Of a DNA stretch of 64,000 bases, positions 52,951-62,757 are shown piece after piece. Position 1 is the stretch's first letter; every line of letters starts with the position of its first letter. The stretch covers positions 1 to 64,000 of the forward strand of contig CALVJL010000002.1 of assembly GCA_944332075.1 (NCBI GenBank), read 5' to 3'. Source of the DNA: an uncultured Bacilli bacterium (GTDB taxonomy: Bacteria; Bacillota_I; Bacilli_A; RFN20; CAG-449). Made by a program: the position numbers and the translations under genes. Under the pieces are notes generated by a model. It was not told the origin of the DNA. It ran no database searches and worked only from the letters and a program-made list of their open reading frames with translations.

Positions 52951-54726
52951 ATGGAAAGAAATACAAATCAAAAAGTTCTCGAAGTAAAAAACCTTCGTAT
53001 CTCCTTTAAAACCAATTCTGGAACAGTTAAAGCTGTCCGCGGAATTTCCTTTGATTTATATAAAGGCCGGACACTGGCTATTGTCGGTGAATCCGGATCT
53101 GGTAAATCAGTTACTTCAAAAGCTATTTTAGGAATTTTAGCTAATAATAAGATTGTTGAAGATGGACAAATTATCTTTGACGGTAAGGACTTGTTAAAGA
53201 TTAACGAAGAGACCTTTACTCACATCAGAGGTGTTAAAATCTCTATGATCTTCCAAGACCCTCTTTCATCATTAAATCCAATTATGAAAGTTGGTAAACA
53301 GTTAACTGAAGCGATGTATTTAAAAGCTAAGGCTTCTAAAAGAGAAGCTAAAGTCGCTATTAAAAAACTTAATAATGTTTTATCGCATTATGGTGATGCT
53401 AATATATTAAAACAGTTACATAACACTGTTTCAGAAATGAAACTCGATAGCGATAAATCATCATTAAATCCATATACAGATTTATTTAAATCAGCAGTTG
53501 AAGGATCGATTAATTATCAAGAAGAAGCTTTAAAAACTCTTAAAGAATTAGTCCTTAACTTCAAAGAAAATTTCTTTGCTTCATTTGACGGATTTGATGT
53601 TAAGAAAACTAAGGCGGAATTGATTAAATTAAAAAAGCCACTTAAACATGCAATTTATCCATTATCAGTTGATCCTGATGATATTATCGAAGTCTTCTTC
53701 GTTTCGATGAATGAATATCTTGATTCGTTTGTTCAAGCTATTAAATTAAATAGCAAAAGAGAAGCTTTACTCGCTAAACATAATGTGACAGACGTTTTTG
53801 ATTTACCTGCAGATGTTAGAGCAAAAGAGAGAGAAGTTCTCTTAAAGAGCGAAGATTATTTCAAGATGATGCTCGATACTGTCGATGAGCTTCTTGAACA
53901 TATTGATGCTGTTATTAGAAGTGAAAATAATATTGATGAATATTTTAATGATTTCATAGATGTTTACTATGATGCAGTTATCGCTTCTAAAAAGACAATG
54001 ACAGCAGCTGATGCAAAAGCGCGGGCTATTGAGCTTCTTAAGGAAGTTGGTATCCCTGATCCAGAAAGAAGATATTATCAATACCCATTTGAATTTTCAG
54101 GTGGTATGCGTCAAAGAATTGTTATCGCAATTGCTTTATCAAGTAATCCAGAAGTCTTAATCTGTGATGAACCGACAACGGCTTTGGACGTCACTATTCA
54201 AGCGCAGATTCTTGAACTCATCAATAAATTAAAAGCAGAGAAGAATTTATCAATTATCTTCATCACTCACGACTTAGGTGTTGTTGCTAATATGGCGGAT
54301 GATATCGCGGTTATGTATGCTGGAAAGATTGTTGAATACGGAACTGTTTACGATATTTTCTACGATCCGCGTCATCCTTATACTTGGGCATTGCTTTCAT
54401 CTATGCCAGACTTAGATACTAAGGAAAAACTTGATGCGATTCCAGGTACTCCACCAAATATGCTTCTGCCTCCAAAAGGTGATGCCTTTGCTGACAGAAA
54501 TAAATATGCATTAAAAATCGATTATGAAAAGCGTCCACCATTCTATCAAGTTTCTGATACGCATTTTGCTGCAACTTGGTTATTAAATGAAAACGCTCCT
54601 GATGTTGAAGCTCCGAAAATCGTTAAAGAAAGAATTGCGAATTCTATCAAGAGAAATCCGGATAATATTCCATCATATACATTAAAGAAAAATTCAATTT
54701 TGGAAAGTTTAGGAGGTGACAGATAA
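52951..54726 (+). CDS. oppD: OppD-like ATPase with insert between Q-loop and signature, 591 aa
   Basis: Walker A GESGSGKS (46-53), Q-loop FQDPLSSLNP (101-110), signature FSGGMRQR (382-389), Walker B VLICDEPTTALD (402-413), switch H in FITHDLG, and the C-terminal oligopeptide-ABC domain (PYTWALLSSMPDL). Between Q-loop and signature about 230 extra residues, helical and charged (about 122-352), enlarge the protein from the usual ~340 aa. All catalytic residues remain. Mycoplasma OppD proteins carry inserts of the same kind. Confidence 0.94.
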   Translation: MERNTNQKVLEVKNLRISFKTNSGTVKAVRGISFDLYKGRTLAIVGESGSGKSVTSKAILGILANNKIVEDGQIIFDGKDLLKINEETFTHIRGVKISMIFQDPLSSLNPIMKVGKQLTEAMYLKAKASKREAKVAIKKLNNVLSHYGDANILKQLHNTVSEMKLDSDKSSLNPYTDLFKSAVEGSINYQEEALKTLKELVLNFKENFFASFDGFDVKKTKAELIKLKKPLKHAIYPLSVDPDDIIEVFFVSMNEYLDSFVQAIKLNSKREALLAKHNVTDVFDLPADVRAKEREVLLKSEDYFKMMLDTVDELLEHIDAVIRSENNIDEYFNDFIDVYYDAVIASKKTMTAADAKARAIELLKEVGIPDPERRYYQYPFEFSGGMRQRIVIAIALSSNPEVLICDEPTTALDVTIQAQILELINKLKAEKNLSIIFITHDLGVVANMADDIAVMYAGKIVEYGTVYDIFYDPRHPYTWALLSSMPDLDTKEKLDAIPGTPPNMLLPPKGDAFADRNKYALKIDYEKRPPFYQVSDTHFAATWLLNENAPDVEAPKIVKERIANSIKRNPDNIPSYTLKKNSILESLGGDR

Positions 54727-56519
54727 TGAAACTTGATTTAATTACTTTATTGTTATCTCCTGAAGAAACTACCTCGGCATCTGTTGAATCCAAACCAGCA
54801 CCTAAAAAGCGCGGCAGAAAGCCAGGATCTAAAAATAAGACAACAACTAAAAAGTCAACATCTTCTAAAAAGACTACAAGTGCCTCTAAGAAGAAACCTG
54901 CTACTAGAAAGCCTCGTGTTAAAAAAGAGGAAATCGTTGAAGAAACTATCACTGAAATTACTCAAAGTAATGGTGAAGAAATAAAAGAAACAGAAATTGT
55001 TACTGAAACAGTAGTCCCTGAAGTAGTTGAAACTGCTGCTCACCATGAAGATGAATATAAGCCTGGTGATGTTGAAAAATTAAAACCAACTGGTAAAGTT
55101 GGAGGATTCGATTATGACCATGCTGAAGTTTTATTAGATGTTCGCCATTTAAAACAATTCTTCCGCTTCGGTAGAGGAAAATATAAATATAACAAGGCTG
55201 TTAACAACGTCTCGTTTAAAATTTATAAGGGTGAAGTCTTTGGCTTAGTTGGTGAATCTGGTTGCGGCAAGACTACAACTGGACGTTCAATTATTAAACT
55301 TTATAAAATCACTTCGGGCGACGTATGGTTCAAAGGAGTCAGAATTGCGGCCGGTGTGAGATGGAATCAAAAGGAAATTAAGTTTACTAAGATTCGTCTT
55401 AATGAAGCATTAAAAAAATATGCCTCTGAAAAGAAAGCTGAACTTGAAGCTTTAAATCTTGAATTTAATGATGCTTTCCATGAAAATCTTTCGCCGAGCA
55501 AAGTACGTAAAGAGATTAAAGAGCATGCTGACAACTATGAAGAGAAGAGCGAATTTTTACGTCGTCACGATGAAATTATCGCTAAATTTAATGAGCTAGC
55601 TGATAAAAAAATTGATGAAGCTGTAAATATTATTTCTGTTCAAAGAGAAAAAATTAAGAAAGCTCGTCACGATAATCGTTACTGCAATAAAGATATGCAG
55701 AAAAAGGCTGTCGCTGAAGTTAAAGAGCAATATGCTGATATTATCGAGCGGGTAAAAGCTGATAAGAATTCATTAAGCGAAGAGGAAACTAAACGCTTTA
55801 ATGAATATAAAGCTGCTTTGAAAAAAGCGAAAAAGGAAACAATTACTAGTAAGATTCAAATGATCTTCCAAGATCCTATCGCTTCATTAAATCCGAGAAT
55901 GACCGTCAGAAATATTATTGCTGAAGGCTTAATTATTCAAGGTGTACATGATAAAGATTATGTTACTAAGGAAGTTAACCGCGTTCTTGAATTAGTCGGC
56001 TTAGTTCCTGAACACGCAAACCGTTATCCACACGAATTCTCAGGTGGACAACGCCAAAGAATCGGTATTGCTCGGGCAATTATTATGAATCCTGAACTGA
56101 TTATCGCTGACGAACCGGTTTCGGCTCTCGACGTTTCAATTCAAGCTCAAGTCATTAACTTACTTAACGATTTAAGAAACAATTTAGGATTAACTATCCT
56201 CTTTATCGCTCATAACCTTTCGGTTGTTAAATATTTCTGTGACCGAATTGCCGTTATGTATTATGGTAACCTCGTTGAGTTAACAACTTCTGATGAGTTA
56301 TTTGCTCATCCGTTGCATCCATATACCAAATCACTTCTCTCAGCTGTCCCACATCCAGATCCAAATCTCGAAAAAGGCAGAAAGAGAATTGCTTACGATT
56401 CTTCTTTCCATGATTACTCTAAACAAAAACCAACTCTTAGAGAATTAGCAAAAGGACATTTCGTCCTCTGCAATGATGAAGAAGAAATTCGTTACAGAAA
56501 AGAATTAGAAGGAAAGTAA
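54726..56519 (+). CDS. oppF: OppF-like ATPase with AT-hook-like N-terminal tail and coiled-coil insert, 597 aa
   Basis: Residues about 26-70 are a Lys/Arg/Ser/Thr-rich tail with PKKRGRKPGSKNK, an AT-hook-like core (RGRKPG). An acidic stretch follows (70-115). The ATPase then begins, with Walker A GESGCGKT (176-183), Q-loop FQDPIASLNP (381-390), signature FSGGQRQR (438-445) and Walker B LIIADEPVSALD (458-469). An insert of about 170 residues (about 207-375), helical and charged, lies between Walker A and the Q-loop. The start overlaps the oppD stop (TAATG). The tail may bind nucleic acid or membrane lipids; neither is shown. Confidence 0.93.
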   Translation: MKLDLITLLLSPEETTSASVESKPAPKKRGRKPGSKNKTTTKKSTSSKKTTSASKKKPATRKPRVKKEEIVEETITEITQSNGEEIKETEIVTETVVPEVVETAAHHEDEYKPGDVEKLKPTGKVGGFDYDHAEVLLDVRHLKQFFRFGRGKYKYNKAVNNVSFKIYKGEVFGLVGESGCGKTTTGRSIIKLYKITSGDVWFKGVRIAAGVRWNQKEIKFTKIRLNEALKKYASEKKAELEALNLEFNDAFHENLSPSKVRKEIKEHADNYEEKSEFLRRHDEIIAKFNELADKKIDEAVNIISVQREKIKKARHDNRYCNKDMQKKAVAEVKEQYADIIERVKADKNSLSEEETKRFNEYKAALKKAKKETITSKIQMIFQDPIASLNPRMTVRNIIAEGLIIQGVHDKDYVTKEVNRVLELVGLVPEHANRYPHEFSGGQRQRIGIARAIIMNPELIIADEPVSALDVSIQAQVINLLNDLRNNLGLTILFIAHNLSVVKYFCDRIAVMYYGNLVELTTSDELFAHPLHPYTKSLLSAVPHPDPNLEKGRKRIAYDSSFHDYSKQKPTLRELAKGHFVLCNDEEEIRYRKELEGK

Positions 56520-56525
56520 TCTTTA

Positions 56526-57035
56526 ATGAAAAATAAACCGGAACAAGAAAATGAAACTAATCCGTTAGCATTGCAAAAAAAGGTGCATGAATTATCAAAA
56601 AACAACGAAAAAGATGGATCCGTTAAGGCTTACCTTATCGGATTCATCATTACTTTTCTTGTCGATTCATTAATTGCTGTTAGTTATATCTTAATAAGCT
56701 TATCAGCAAAATCGTTTGATGTTGATAATATCACCCTCTATCGCACTTTAAGCGATGGCTTTGCGTTACCTGGCGTGTTTACTTTATTGTTTTATGCTTT
56801 AATTCTTGTGTCGCGCGGCGGTGCGTTTGATGCGATTGGCTATAGTGTAAAATTGGTGTTATATTCGATTTTTACTCCTAATTTAAGAGAAACTAAATTA
56901 CCAAAAACTTATGCTGATTATAAAGAATTAAAACGCGGCAGAAAACAATCAAGTCTATCTTATATTGCCATTAGCGGAGCTTTATTTTTCTTAACCGGTC
57001 TTATTTTCTTGATTATTTTTAACCTTTATGCTTAA
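56526..57035 (+). CDS. DUF3899-like membrane protein, 169 aa
   Basis: A hydrophilic N-terminus of about 35 residues, then helices at about 39-62, 83-103 and 145-166. The cytosolic segment with YADYKELKRGRKQ matches the DUF3899 family known from low-GC Gram-positives. Function is unknown. It follows oppF by 6 bp and is probably in the opp transcript. No terminator separates it from the protease gene downstream. Confidence 0.65.
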   Translation: MKNKPEQENETNPLALQKKVHELSKNNEKDGSVKAYLIGFIITFLVDSLIAVSYILISLSAKSFDVDNITLYRTLSDGFALPGVFTLLFYALILVSRGGAFDAIGYSVKLVLYSIFTPNLRETKLPKTYADYKELKRGRKQSSLSYIAISGALFFLTGLIFLIIFNLYA

Positions 57036-57067
57036 TATATAAACAACATTTTAAGGAGGTTTTATCG

Positions 57068-58777
57068 ATGAAAAAACTTTTAAGTTTATCAACGTTTGGA
57101 TTACTTGCTCTGTTAGTCGTCGGTTGCGGCGGAACTAGTAGTTCAATTTCACCATCTACATCACAAACACCGTCTATATCAACTGGAACAAGCACTTCTA
57201 CAGGCTCTTCTTCTGTTGATACAAATGTTTTAACTAATAAAGATTTTGAAAAAGCTAAAACAACATATATTGATGATGATGGTCAAGAGAAGGAATTAAA
57301 TATGAATACCCTCTATACAAATGATGGGGCTCCTCATCTTGACTCACAAGAAACTTTGCATGCTCTAGTCGTTCCATTTGGTTTTACCGATACGAGCTTA
57401 CAATCAGTTCAAACTCAAGAAAATATCGACCGCATTAAGTTATCGTTCTTTGGTTCTAGAGAAGAACTTGAAGCAGCGGGTGGATGGATGTCAGTTGCTG
57501 ATTACTATAAGACATCTTCTTTCGGTGATTCTGATTTTGAAGGTGAAGTATTAAATACATGGGTAACCTATCCAGGAACAGCAGATGCTTTTAAAAATGC
57601 AAACCTCAACAATACTGGTATCGGTGCTGCTACATATATCAGAAACTGGTATCTTACCGAATATGCTAAAGAGGGTCATGGACAATTAGGTGCAGATGCT
57701 CATCCATTATCATGGTATGACGCTAACCAAGATGGATTCTTAGATTTAGTTTGGATTGTTTATTCACATCCAACTGTCTCAGGTGATACTAATAACTGGT
57801 GGGCATACGTTACATATACTATGGCACAAAAGCCAACCGATATTACTAACCCAGTTGTTCAAACTTTAGGTTGGGCTTCAATCGACTGGTTAAATAAAGG
57901 TTTCAATGGATATGATCCACATACATTTATCCATGAAACTGGTCATACTTACGGCCTTGATGACTACTATGACTACAAGAATTCTTGGTCACCAATGGGT
58001 AAGATTGATATGATGGATAACAACCTCGGCGATCATAGTGCATTTTCTAAGTTCTGCCTCGGATGGGTCAATCCATTAGTTGTCGATATCGAAAAAGGTG
58101 AAAAGGCAGTTATTACTCTTTATCCAACAACTACTTCTGGCGATTGCTTTATCTTACCTTCACAAAACTATAACGGAACTGCTTTCGATGAATATATTAT
58201 GGTTGAATTAATGGCACCATATGGAATTATTCAAGAAAGAGATTATACTGCTGGATATCAAAATGTTAATGGTTACTCTGAAGCTGGCATCCGTATTTCA
58301 CACGTTGATGCTCGCGTTTATAATGATAACCATGATGAATATTTAACCACAAATCCTGAAGACGGAATTGGATATCGTGTATGCAATACTAAAGGTGGTA
58401 GAGAAGGCTATAAAAAAGACTCAGATTACTGGCCAAGAGATAATGGCACAAAGCAATCTTATACTTTGACATCAATCTTTGAATCTTATTACAATACATC
58501 TAAATACACACTTAATGCTCCAGATTATGGCGCATCAAATTCTAGCTTATTTGGTGAAAGTGATGTATTCGCCCTTAACCTAGGATGGGGCAAAAACTTC
58601 ATGCCTTCTGGATCAAATCTTTGGAACAAAGCCAAAACTATTACCGGATGGCAAGGAAGCAACCAAACATACGAAATTGATGAAACAATGACATGTGACT
58701 ACTATCTTACAGTTCTCAGCATTGAAGAAGATGCTGAACATGGATATGTCGCTCAAGTTCAAGTAGAAATGCTATAA
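57068..58777 (+). CDS. M6-family (immune inhibitor A-like) metalloprotease lipoprotein, 569 aa
   Basis: A signal peptide with lipobox VVGC (C20) and a Ser/Thr-rich linker (22-55) tether a secreted domain. HETGHTYGLDD (residues 289-299) is the zinc-binding HExxH motif with the following G-x-x-D of M6 proteases, and MGKIDMMDNNLGDHSAFSK is the Met-turn region. It cleaves proteins at the cell surface. The position 33 bp after the opp cluster suggests it supplies peptides to OppA. AAGGAGG precedes the start. Confidence 0.88.
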   Translation: MKKLLSLSTFGLLALLVVGCGGTSSSISPSTSQTPSISTGTSTSTGSSSVDTNVLTNKDFEKAKTTYIDDDGQEKELNMNTLYTNDGAPHLDSQETLHALVVPFGFTDTSLQSVQTQENIDRIKLSFFGSREELEAAGGWMSVADYYKTSSFGDSDFEGEVLNTWVTYPGTADAFKNANLNNTGIGAATYIRNWYLTEYAKEGHGQLGADAHPLSWYDANQDGFLDLVWIVYSHPTVSGDTNNWWAYVTYTMAQKPTDITNPVVQTLGWASIDWLNKGFNGYDPHTFIHETGHTYGLDDYYDYKNSWSPMGKIDMMDNNLGDHSAFSKFCLGWVNPLVVDIEKGEKAVITLYPTTTSGDCFILPSQNYNGTAFDEYIMVELMAPYGIIQERDYTAGYQNVNGYSEAGIRISHVDARVYNDNHDEYLTTNPEDGIGYRVCNTKGGREGYKKDSDYWPRDNGTKQSYTLTSIFESYYNTSKYTLNAPDYGASNSSLFGESDVFALNLGWGKNFMPSGSNLWNKAKTITGWQGSNQTYEIDETMTCDYYLTVLSIEEDAEHGYVAQVQVEML

Positions 58778-58782
58778 AATTT

Positions 58783-58820
58783 AAGGTGGTTTGGATAAAA
58801 AATCTAAATCACCTTTTATT
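58783..58820 (+). terminator. terminator after the M6 protease gene
   Basis: AAGGTGGTTTGGAT pairs imperfectly with ATCTAAATCACCTT across a short A loop, followed by TTATTT. Confidence 0.7.
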
Positions 58821-58950
58821 TCTAATTAGTATATTGTTTTAATAAAAAGTTATTATTATCTTTATTTTGTAATTAAAAAGTGCTTTAATTATCAATAACT
58901 AATAATAATTAGTTAATTATTAATTTACAAAAAAAGAAAAGGAGAAAGTT

Positions 58951-60882
58951 ATGAGAAAAGCTAAAAAGATTTTGCTCACAGCCATGCTCGTTGGAAGCAT
59001 GGGAATCTTGGCGTCTTGTGGCGGTGGTTCTTCCACAGGTAATACATCTACCACACCATCAACGCCTTCAACTTCAGTTCCTGGAACAGATACAGTCCCA
59101 GTAACTAGAATTGTTATTGACCAAGAAGCTATGCCTGACTACGTAGTTAATAATGAATTCCTCGATGTTACAAAGTATGTTACATTCTATGGTGCTGGTA
59201 ATGTTGTTGTTGAGAATCCAGAATTCACATTAACACCTACAAGTAATGCCGACTGCGTTGAAATCGATGGAAGCACTATTATTCCGGTTAAAGAATCAAA
59301 TGGCTTAGTTAGAATTCAAATTAAATCTGGAAATGCTACAGCATATTTAACATTCACATCTATTTCAAAAACAAAAGATGATTTCATGAAGGCTCTTGAT
59401 ACTTTGGGCGATGAATATGCATATTATAATGCTAAAATTGATACTAGTGGATATGTTTCAGTAGAAGATCCATTTGTTTTCAATTCAAGCAGATATATGA
59501 TTGTTAATTTTGACGATAGCTATGAAGGATATGGTCAATTTGGTACTGTAGAAGAACCAAAAGGAATGTATTATATCAAAGGTCAAACAGATATTCATGG
59601 CAATTTAACAAGTTTTGAGGCTGATCCAGGTGCAATTGGAATTCAATTATCCGATTATACTTTCGGAGGCGGATTATCTATAGATCCGTTAACATTTACT
59701 TCTTATGAAGAAACAGATGCTTTTGGCAATCTAAGTGGATATCTTGAATTAAAAGATGAAGACACAATCAATGACATTTGCTTAAATGAAATGATGATGC
59801 TTTCACCAAGAGAAATATATGAGTTACCTGGTAATAATTTAGTAGCTAGCTATGATTTTGTTACACCTTGGATTACTATTCAACCTAATATTATCACCGA
59901 TTCTGAAAGTGATGTTGCAGGTCACTTAATGATGATTGGTTTCGATTTAAAAAATAAAACAACAAGTCAAGTCGAAAGTACCTATATTTCCGCACTTTTC
60001 ATGTTTACTGGAACAGGTGCTGATACCCTCAATAAATTACCTGCTCTTGATGAATTCTTAGCAGATGAAGCTAATATTCCTACACCTATTTCACCAACTG
60101 CTTTAAAAACTCGTTTATCGGAAATTTCAGAAATAAATAACTATACAATTGACATTAAGCATCAATGGGCAGTTATTGATAGAACAACTGGTGAAGTTAA
60201 GAGATCTGTCCCAGTTACTCAAATTCCTGAATCTTGGACACAAAGCGGTATTGAAACCTATATTTCAACAAAATATGGTACCAGAACCGTTAAGGTCAAT
60301 GGTGATGAAATCTATAACGAAATGAGTATTGATACAGTTGGAATTGGAGAAGATTCTAAACCAGTTGTCAATACTGCTACTAGCGTATCTGGATTCAAGA
60401 AAGTCGATGATACATTATATTCATTCACTGGCTCTTCATTAGATGCAGCAACTTGGACAGTATCTAGTGATGAGGCTAATTTCTCTACAAAAGCTAGAGT
60501 TGGTGCTATCCTTAATGCAAATATTGATCAAACCAACATTTCTACAGTTACTGAAAACGAAGATGGATCAACTGTATATGAAGGAACAGGTATCTACAAT
60601 ACAGATTTCCTTAGAGCATTCATCAACCTTGATCCATATTCAGGTTATGCTTATGGTGATGGCAATATCATTGCTGAATTATATGTCAATGGTATGTCTT
60701 GGTTAAATCAAACCAGCTACACAATTACTGTCGAAGCTGATGGCGATGTTCACTTCTTCTTATATGTCGCTTGGGATTACGTTGAAAACAGTTCAAGTGA
60801 GATGTATGCTTGGACACTTGACTACACCATCACTAATGTCGGAACAACTACATTACCTACATTAACTCCATCAGTTAATTAA
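58951..60882 (+). CDS. large lipoprotein of unknown function, 643 aa
   Basis: The signal peptide has lipobox LASC (C23), followed by a Ser/Thr/Pro-rich linker (27-50) and a long beta-rich domain. An early stretch (about 50-130) reads like a bacterial Ig-like fold. The C-terminal 150 residues, rich in Tyr, Trp and Asn, may bind glycans or proteins. I do not recognise a catalytic motif. AAGGAGAAAG precedes the ATG. It is a monocistronic unit between terminators, probably a surface-exposed protein. Confidence 0.7.
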   Translation: MRKAKKILLTAMLVGSMGILASCGGGSSTGNTSTTPSTPSTSVPGTDTVPVTRIVIDQEAMPDYVVNNEFLDVTKYVTFYGAGNVVVENPEFTLTPTSNADCVEIDGSTIIPVKESNGLVRIQIKSGNATAYLTFTSISKTKDDFMKALDTLGDEYAYYNAKIDTSGYVSVEDPFVFNSSRYMIVNFDDSYEGYGQFGTVEEPKGMYYIKGQTDIHGNLTSFEADPGAIGIQLSDYTFGGGLSIDPLTFTSYEETDAFGNLSGYLELKDEDTINDICLNEMMMLSPREIYELPGNNLVASYDFVTPWITIQPNIITDSESDVAGHLMMIGFDLKNKTTSQVESTYISALFMFTGTGADTLNKLPALDEFLADEANIPTPISPTALKTRLSEISEINNYTIDIKHQWAVIDRTTGEVKRSVPVTQIPESWTQSGIETYISTKYGTRTVKVNGDEIYNEMSIDTVGIGEDSKPVVNTATSVSGFKKVDDTLYSFTGSSLDAATWTVSSDEANFSTKARVGAILNANIDQTNISTVTENEDGSTVYEGTGIYNTDFLRAFINLDPYSGYAYGDGNIIAELYVNGMSWLNQTSYTITVEADGDVHFFLYVAWDYVENSSSEMYAWTLDYTITNVGTTTLPTLTPSVN

Positions 60883-60889
60883 TTATTAA

Positions 60890-60919
60890 AAAGAACTGGA
60901 AAATTCCAGTTCTTTTTTT
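60890..60919 (+). terminator. terminator after the large lipoprotein gene
   Basis: AAAGAACTGGAA and TTCCAGTTCTTT with a 2-base centre, followed by a T run. Confidence 0.88.
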
Positions 60920-60933
60920 ATGCAAAAATCTAT

Positions 60934-60957
60934 AAAAAAACACCTCAATTGAGGTGT
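60934..60957 (-). terminator. terminator of tRNA-Val
   Basis: On the minus strand, ACACCTCAA/TTGAGGTGT is followed by a run of seven T. Confidence 0.85.
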
Positions 60958-60968
60958 GATTTTCTTAA

Positions 60969-61044
60969 TGGTGGGCACTGAGGGGATCGAACCCCCGACC
61001 TTCTGTACGTCAAACAGATGCTCTCCCAGCTGAGCTAAATGCCC
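60969..61044 (-). tRNA. tRNA-Val, anticodon GAC
   Basis: 76 nt on the minus strand with encoded CCA. The acceptor stem is GGGCATT/AGTGCCC, the D-arm AGCTCAGCTGGGAGAGC, the anticodon stem TCTGT/ACAGA with loop TTGACGT, giving GAC (codons GTC/GTT), and the T-arm GGGGGTTCGATCCCCT. A terminator follows at 60934-60957. Confidence 0.97.
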
Positions 61045-61121
61045 GGTGCAAGTATTATAATAAAGATATCTTTGATGAAAGTCAACAAGTTTTTTCATTA
61101 TTTTAATGATATAATGAGATT

Positions 61122-62108
61122 ATGGATTTTGAAAAATTTTTATTACTTACGGAGCATATTGAAAAATATCATGAGCAAATCTATTTAGTAGGTGGATATG
61201 TCCGTGATTATCTTTTAAATAAAGTGTCTTCTGACTGCGATTTAACAACGACCGCTTCACCAGCTTTGCTTTCTCAAATTTTCCCCAATTGCAATAAGGA
61301 GTTTATTCAGTATGGGTTTGTGAGAATCAATTTTCTTAACGAGACACTTGATATTGCATCGCTACGCGAAGAAGAGTACATACAAAGAAGAAAACCAGCA
61401 AAGATAACATTTATTAAAGATTTAAAGTTAGATAGCAATCGAAGAGATTTTACTATTAACTCTCTCTATATGGATAAAAATAAAAATATCTATGATTATC
61501 ATTTCGGCATTGATGATCTTAAAAATAGAATAGTTAGAATTATTGGTTCCTATAAAAGATATGATGAAGATCCTTTAAGGTTAATCCGTGGAATTCGTTT
61601 TACTTATCAATTAGGATTTTCTTTTTTGCCAGAAGAAAAAAAGTATGTTCAAGATCATCTTTATTTATTAAATGATGTTTCATTTTTTCAAGTAGAGAAA
61701 GAATATCAAAAATTATTACATTTTATTGATAAAGAAACATTAAAAAAAGATTATGATTTTTCTGATGTAGTATTAAGTATCCCTAAGAATTTACTAGGAC
61801 AAATAGTTTTGCTAGATACTTTGGACAAAAAAACATTTGTTAGCCTCTATGAAAGAGGGGTCCATTTAATTTGTTTAAAAAATCTTGATAAAGAATTACT
61901 TACAGATTATCAACGATATCTAGTATTGGTTAATAACTTTGATGAATTTACTAAAGCTCATCAAAATAGACAGATGATAATCTTACCATATTCAGAATCC
62001 CTCTTACCAATGAGTTCGTCCTTGATTGATATTGAAAAGAAAGAACTTTATAATAGAAAAATACAGAAAGAAATAAAGGATTATTTTAAAGCTTATGAGC
62101 AAGATTAA
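61122..62108 (+). CDS. cca: CCA-adding/poly(A) polymerase-type tRNA nucleotidyltransferase, 328 aa
   Basis: Class II nucleotidyltransferase. LVGGYVRDYLL (about 21-31), SSDCDLTT (about 35-42, metal-binding acids), RRDFTINSLYMDKN (about 110-123) and EDPLRLIRGIRFTYQLGF (about 151-168) are all present. It repairs tRNA 3' ends. At 328 aa it is short: the C-terminal body and tail are reduced. The tRNAs in this window encode CCA, so repair rather than obligatory addition is likely. It overlaps the DnaD-like gene by 14 bp. Confidence 0.9.
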   Translation: MDFEKFLLLTEHIEKYHEQIYLVGGYVRDYLLNKVSSDCDLTTTASPALLSQIFPNCNKEFIQYGFVRINFLNETLDIASLREEEYIQRRKPAKITFIKDLKLDSNRRDFTINSLYMDKNKNIYDYHFGIDDLKNRIVRIIGSYKRYDEDPLRLIRGIRFTYQLGFSFLPEEKKYVQDHLYLLNDVSFFQVEKEYQKLLHFIDKETLKKDYDFSDVVLSIPKNLLGQIVLLDTLDKKTFVSLYERGVHLICLKNLDKELLTDYQRYLVLVNNFDEFTKAHQNRQMIILPYSESLLPMSSSLIDIEKKELYNRKIQKEIKDYFKAYEQD

Positions 62109-62757
62109 ATTTGATCAACTAAACTATCTAAATATATTAATTTCTCAATACAAAGAGCTCGGATTAACGGAGAATGAATTAATCGTTTTATTATTAATCG
62201 ATTTATATGATAAAGAAAATCCTTCGTTAATTACCGGTGAATTACTTCAAGGCAAAATGAACTTACCTTCTAAAGAAATTGATGATATTATCGTTTCTTT
62301 ATTAGAAAAAAAGTTTGTTTCTTATGAGATGAAGGATTCTTTGATGGTGACTTCTCCAAAACCGATGAAAGAAAAAGTATTAAATTATTTTGTTAATAAT
62401 ATTATTAACTCAAAATCTGAAGAAGAACAGAAAGTTAAAGACGATGAATTCCAAGAAGTATTAAAGGTCTTGCAAGACCGTCTTGGCAGAGTCTTAACAC
62501 CTTTAGAAATCGATAAAGTCTCATCTTGGTTTGATGATGATATCGATAAAGATTTAATTATAAAAGTTATTGACTCTTTAATGGCAAAAAGAGGAAAAAT
62601 CTCTTCATTAAATGTTATTGATAAAGCTTTGGTCAAAGAAATTTCTCATCAAGATGTTCTCGATGAAGGATTTACTTCGGTTGATAGCACATCGAAAAAG
62701 AATATTAAAGATGCTTTAGAAATCGCTTCTTATGACTGGGTTAAAAAAGATGAGTAA
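62095..62757 (+). CDS. DnaD-like replication-initiation protein, 220 aa
   Basis: An N-terminal winged-helix domain (ELGLTENELIVLLLIDLYDKEN..., residues about 18-100) and a C-terminal helical domain (LQDRLGRVLTPLEIDKVSSWFDDDIDKDLIIKVIDSL) fit DnaD of Firmicutes, which helps load the replicative helicase. In Bacillus dnaD lies directly before nth, the same arrangement as here, which strengthens the call. It overlaps the nth start. Confidence 0.85.
   Translation: MSKIKFDQLNYLNILISQYKELGLTENELIVLLLIDLYDKENPSLITGELLQGKMNLPSKEIDDIIVSLLEKKFVSYEMKDSLMVTSPKPMKEKVLNYFVNNIINSKSEEEQKVKDDEFQEVLKVLQDRLGRVLTPLEIDKVSSWFDDDIDKDLIIKVIDSLMAKRGKISSLNVIDKALVKEISHQDVLDEGFTSVDSTSKKNIKDALEIASYDWVKKDE

Noticed and set aside
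60886-61098. Reading frame on the minus strand across tRNA-Val
   Set aside because: It overlaps the tRNA and its terminator completely and has no family resemblance.
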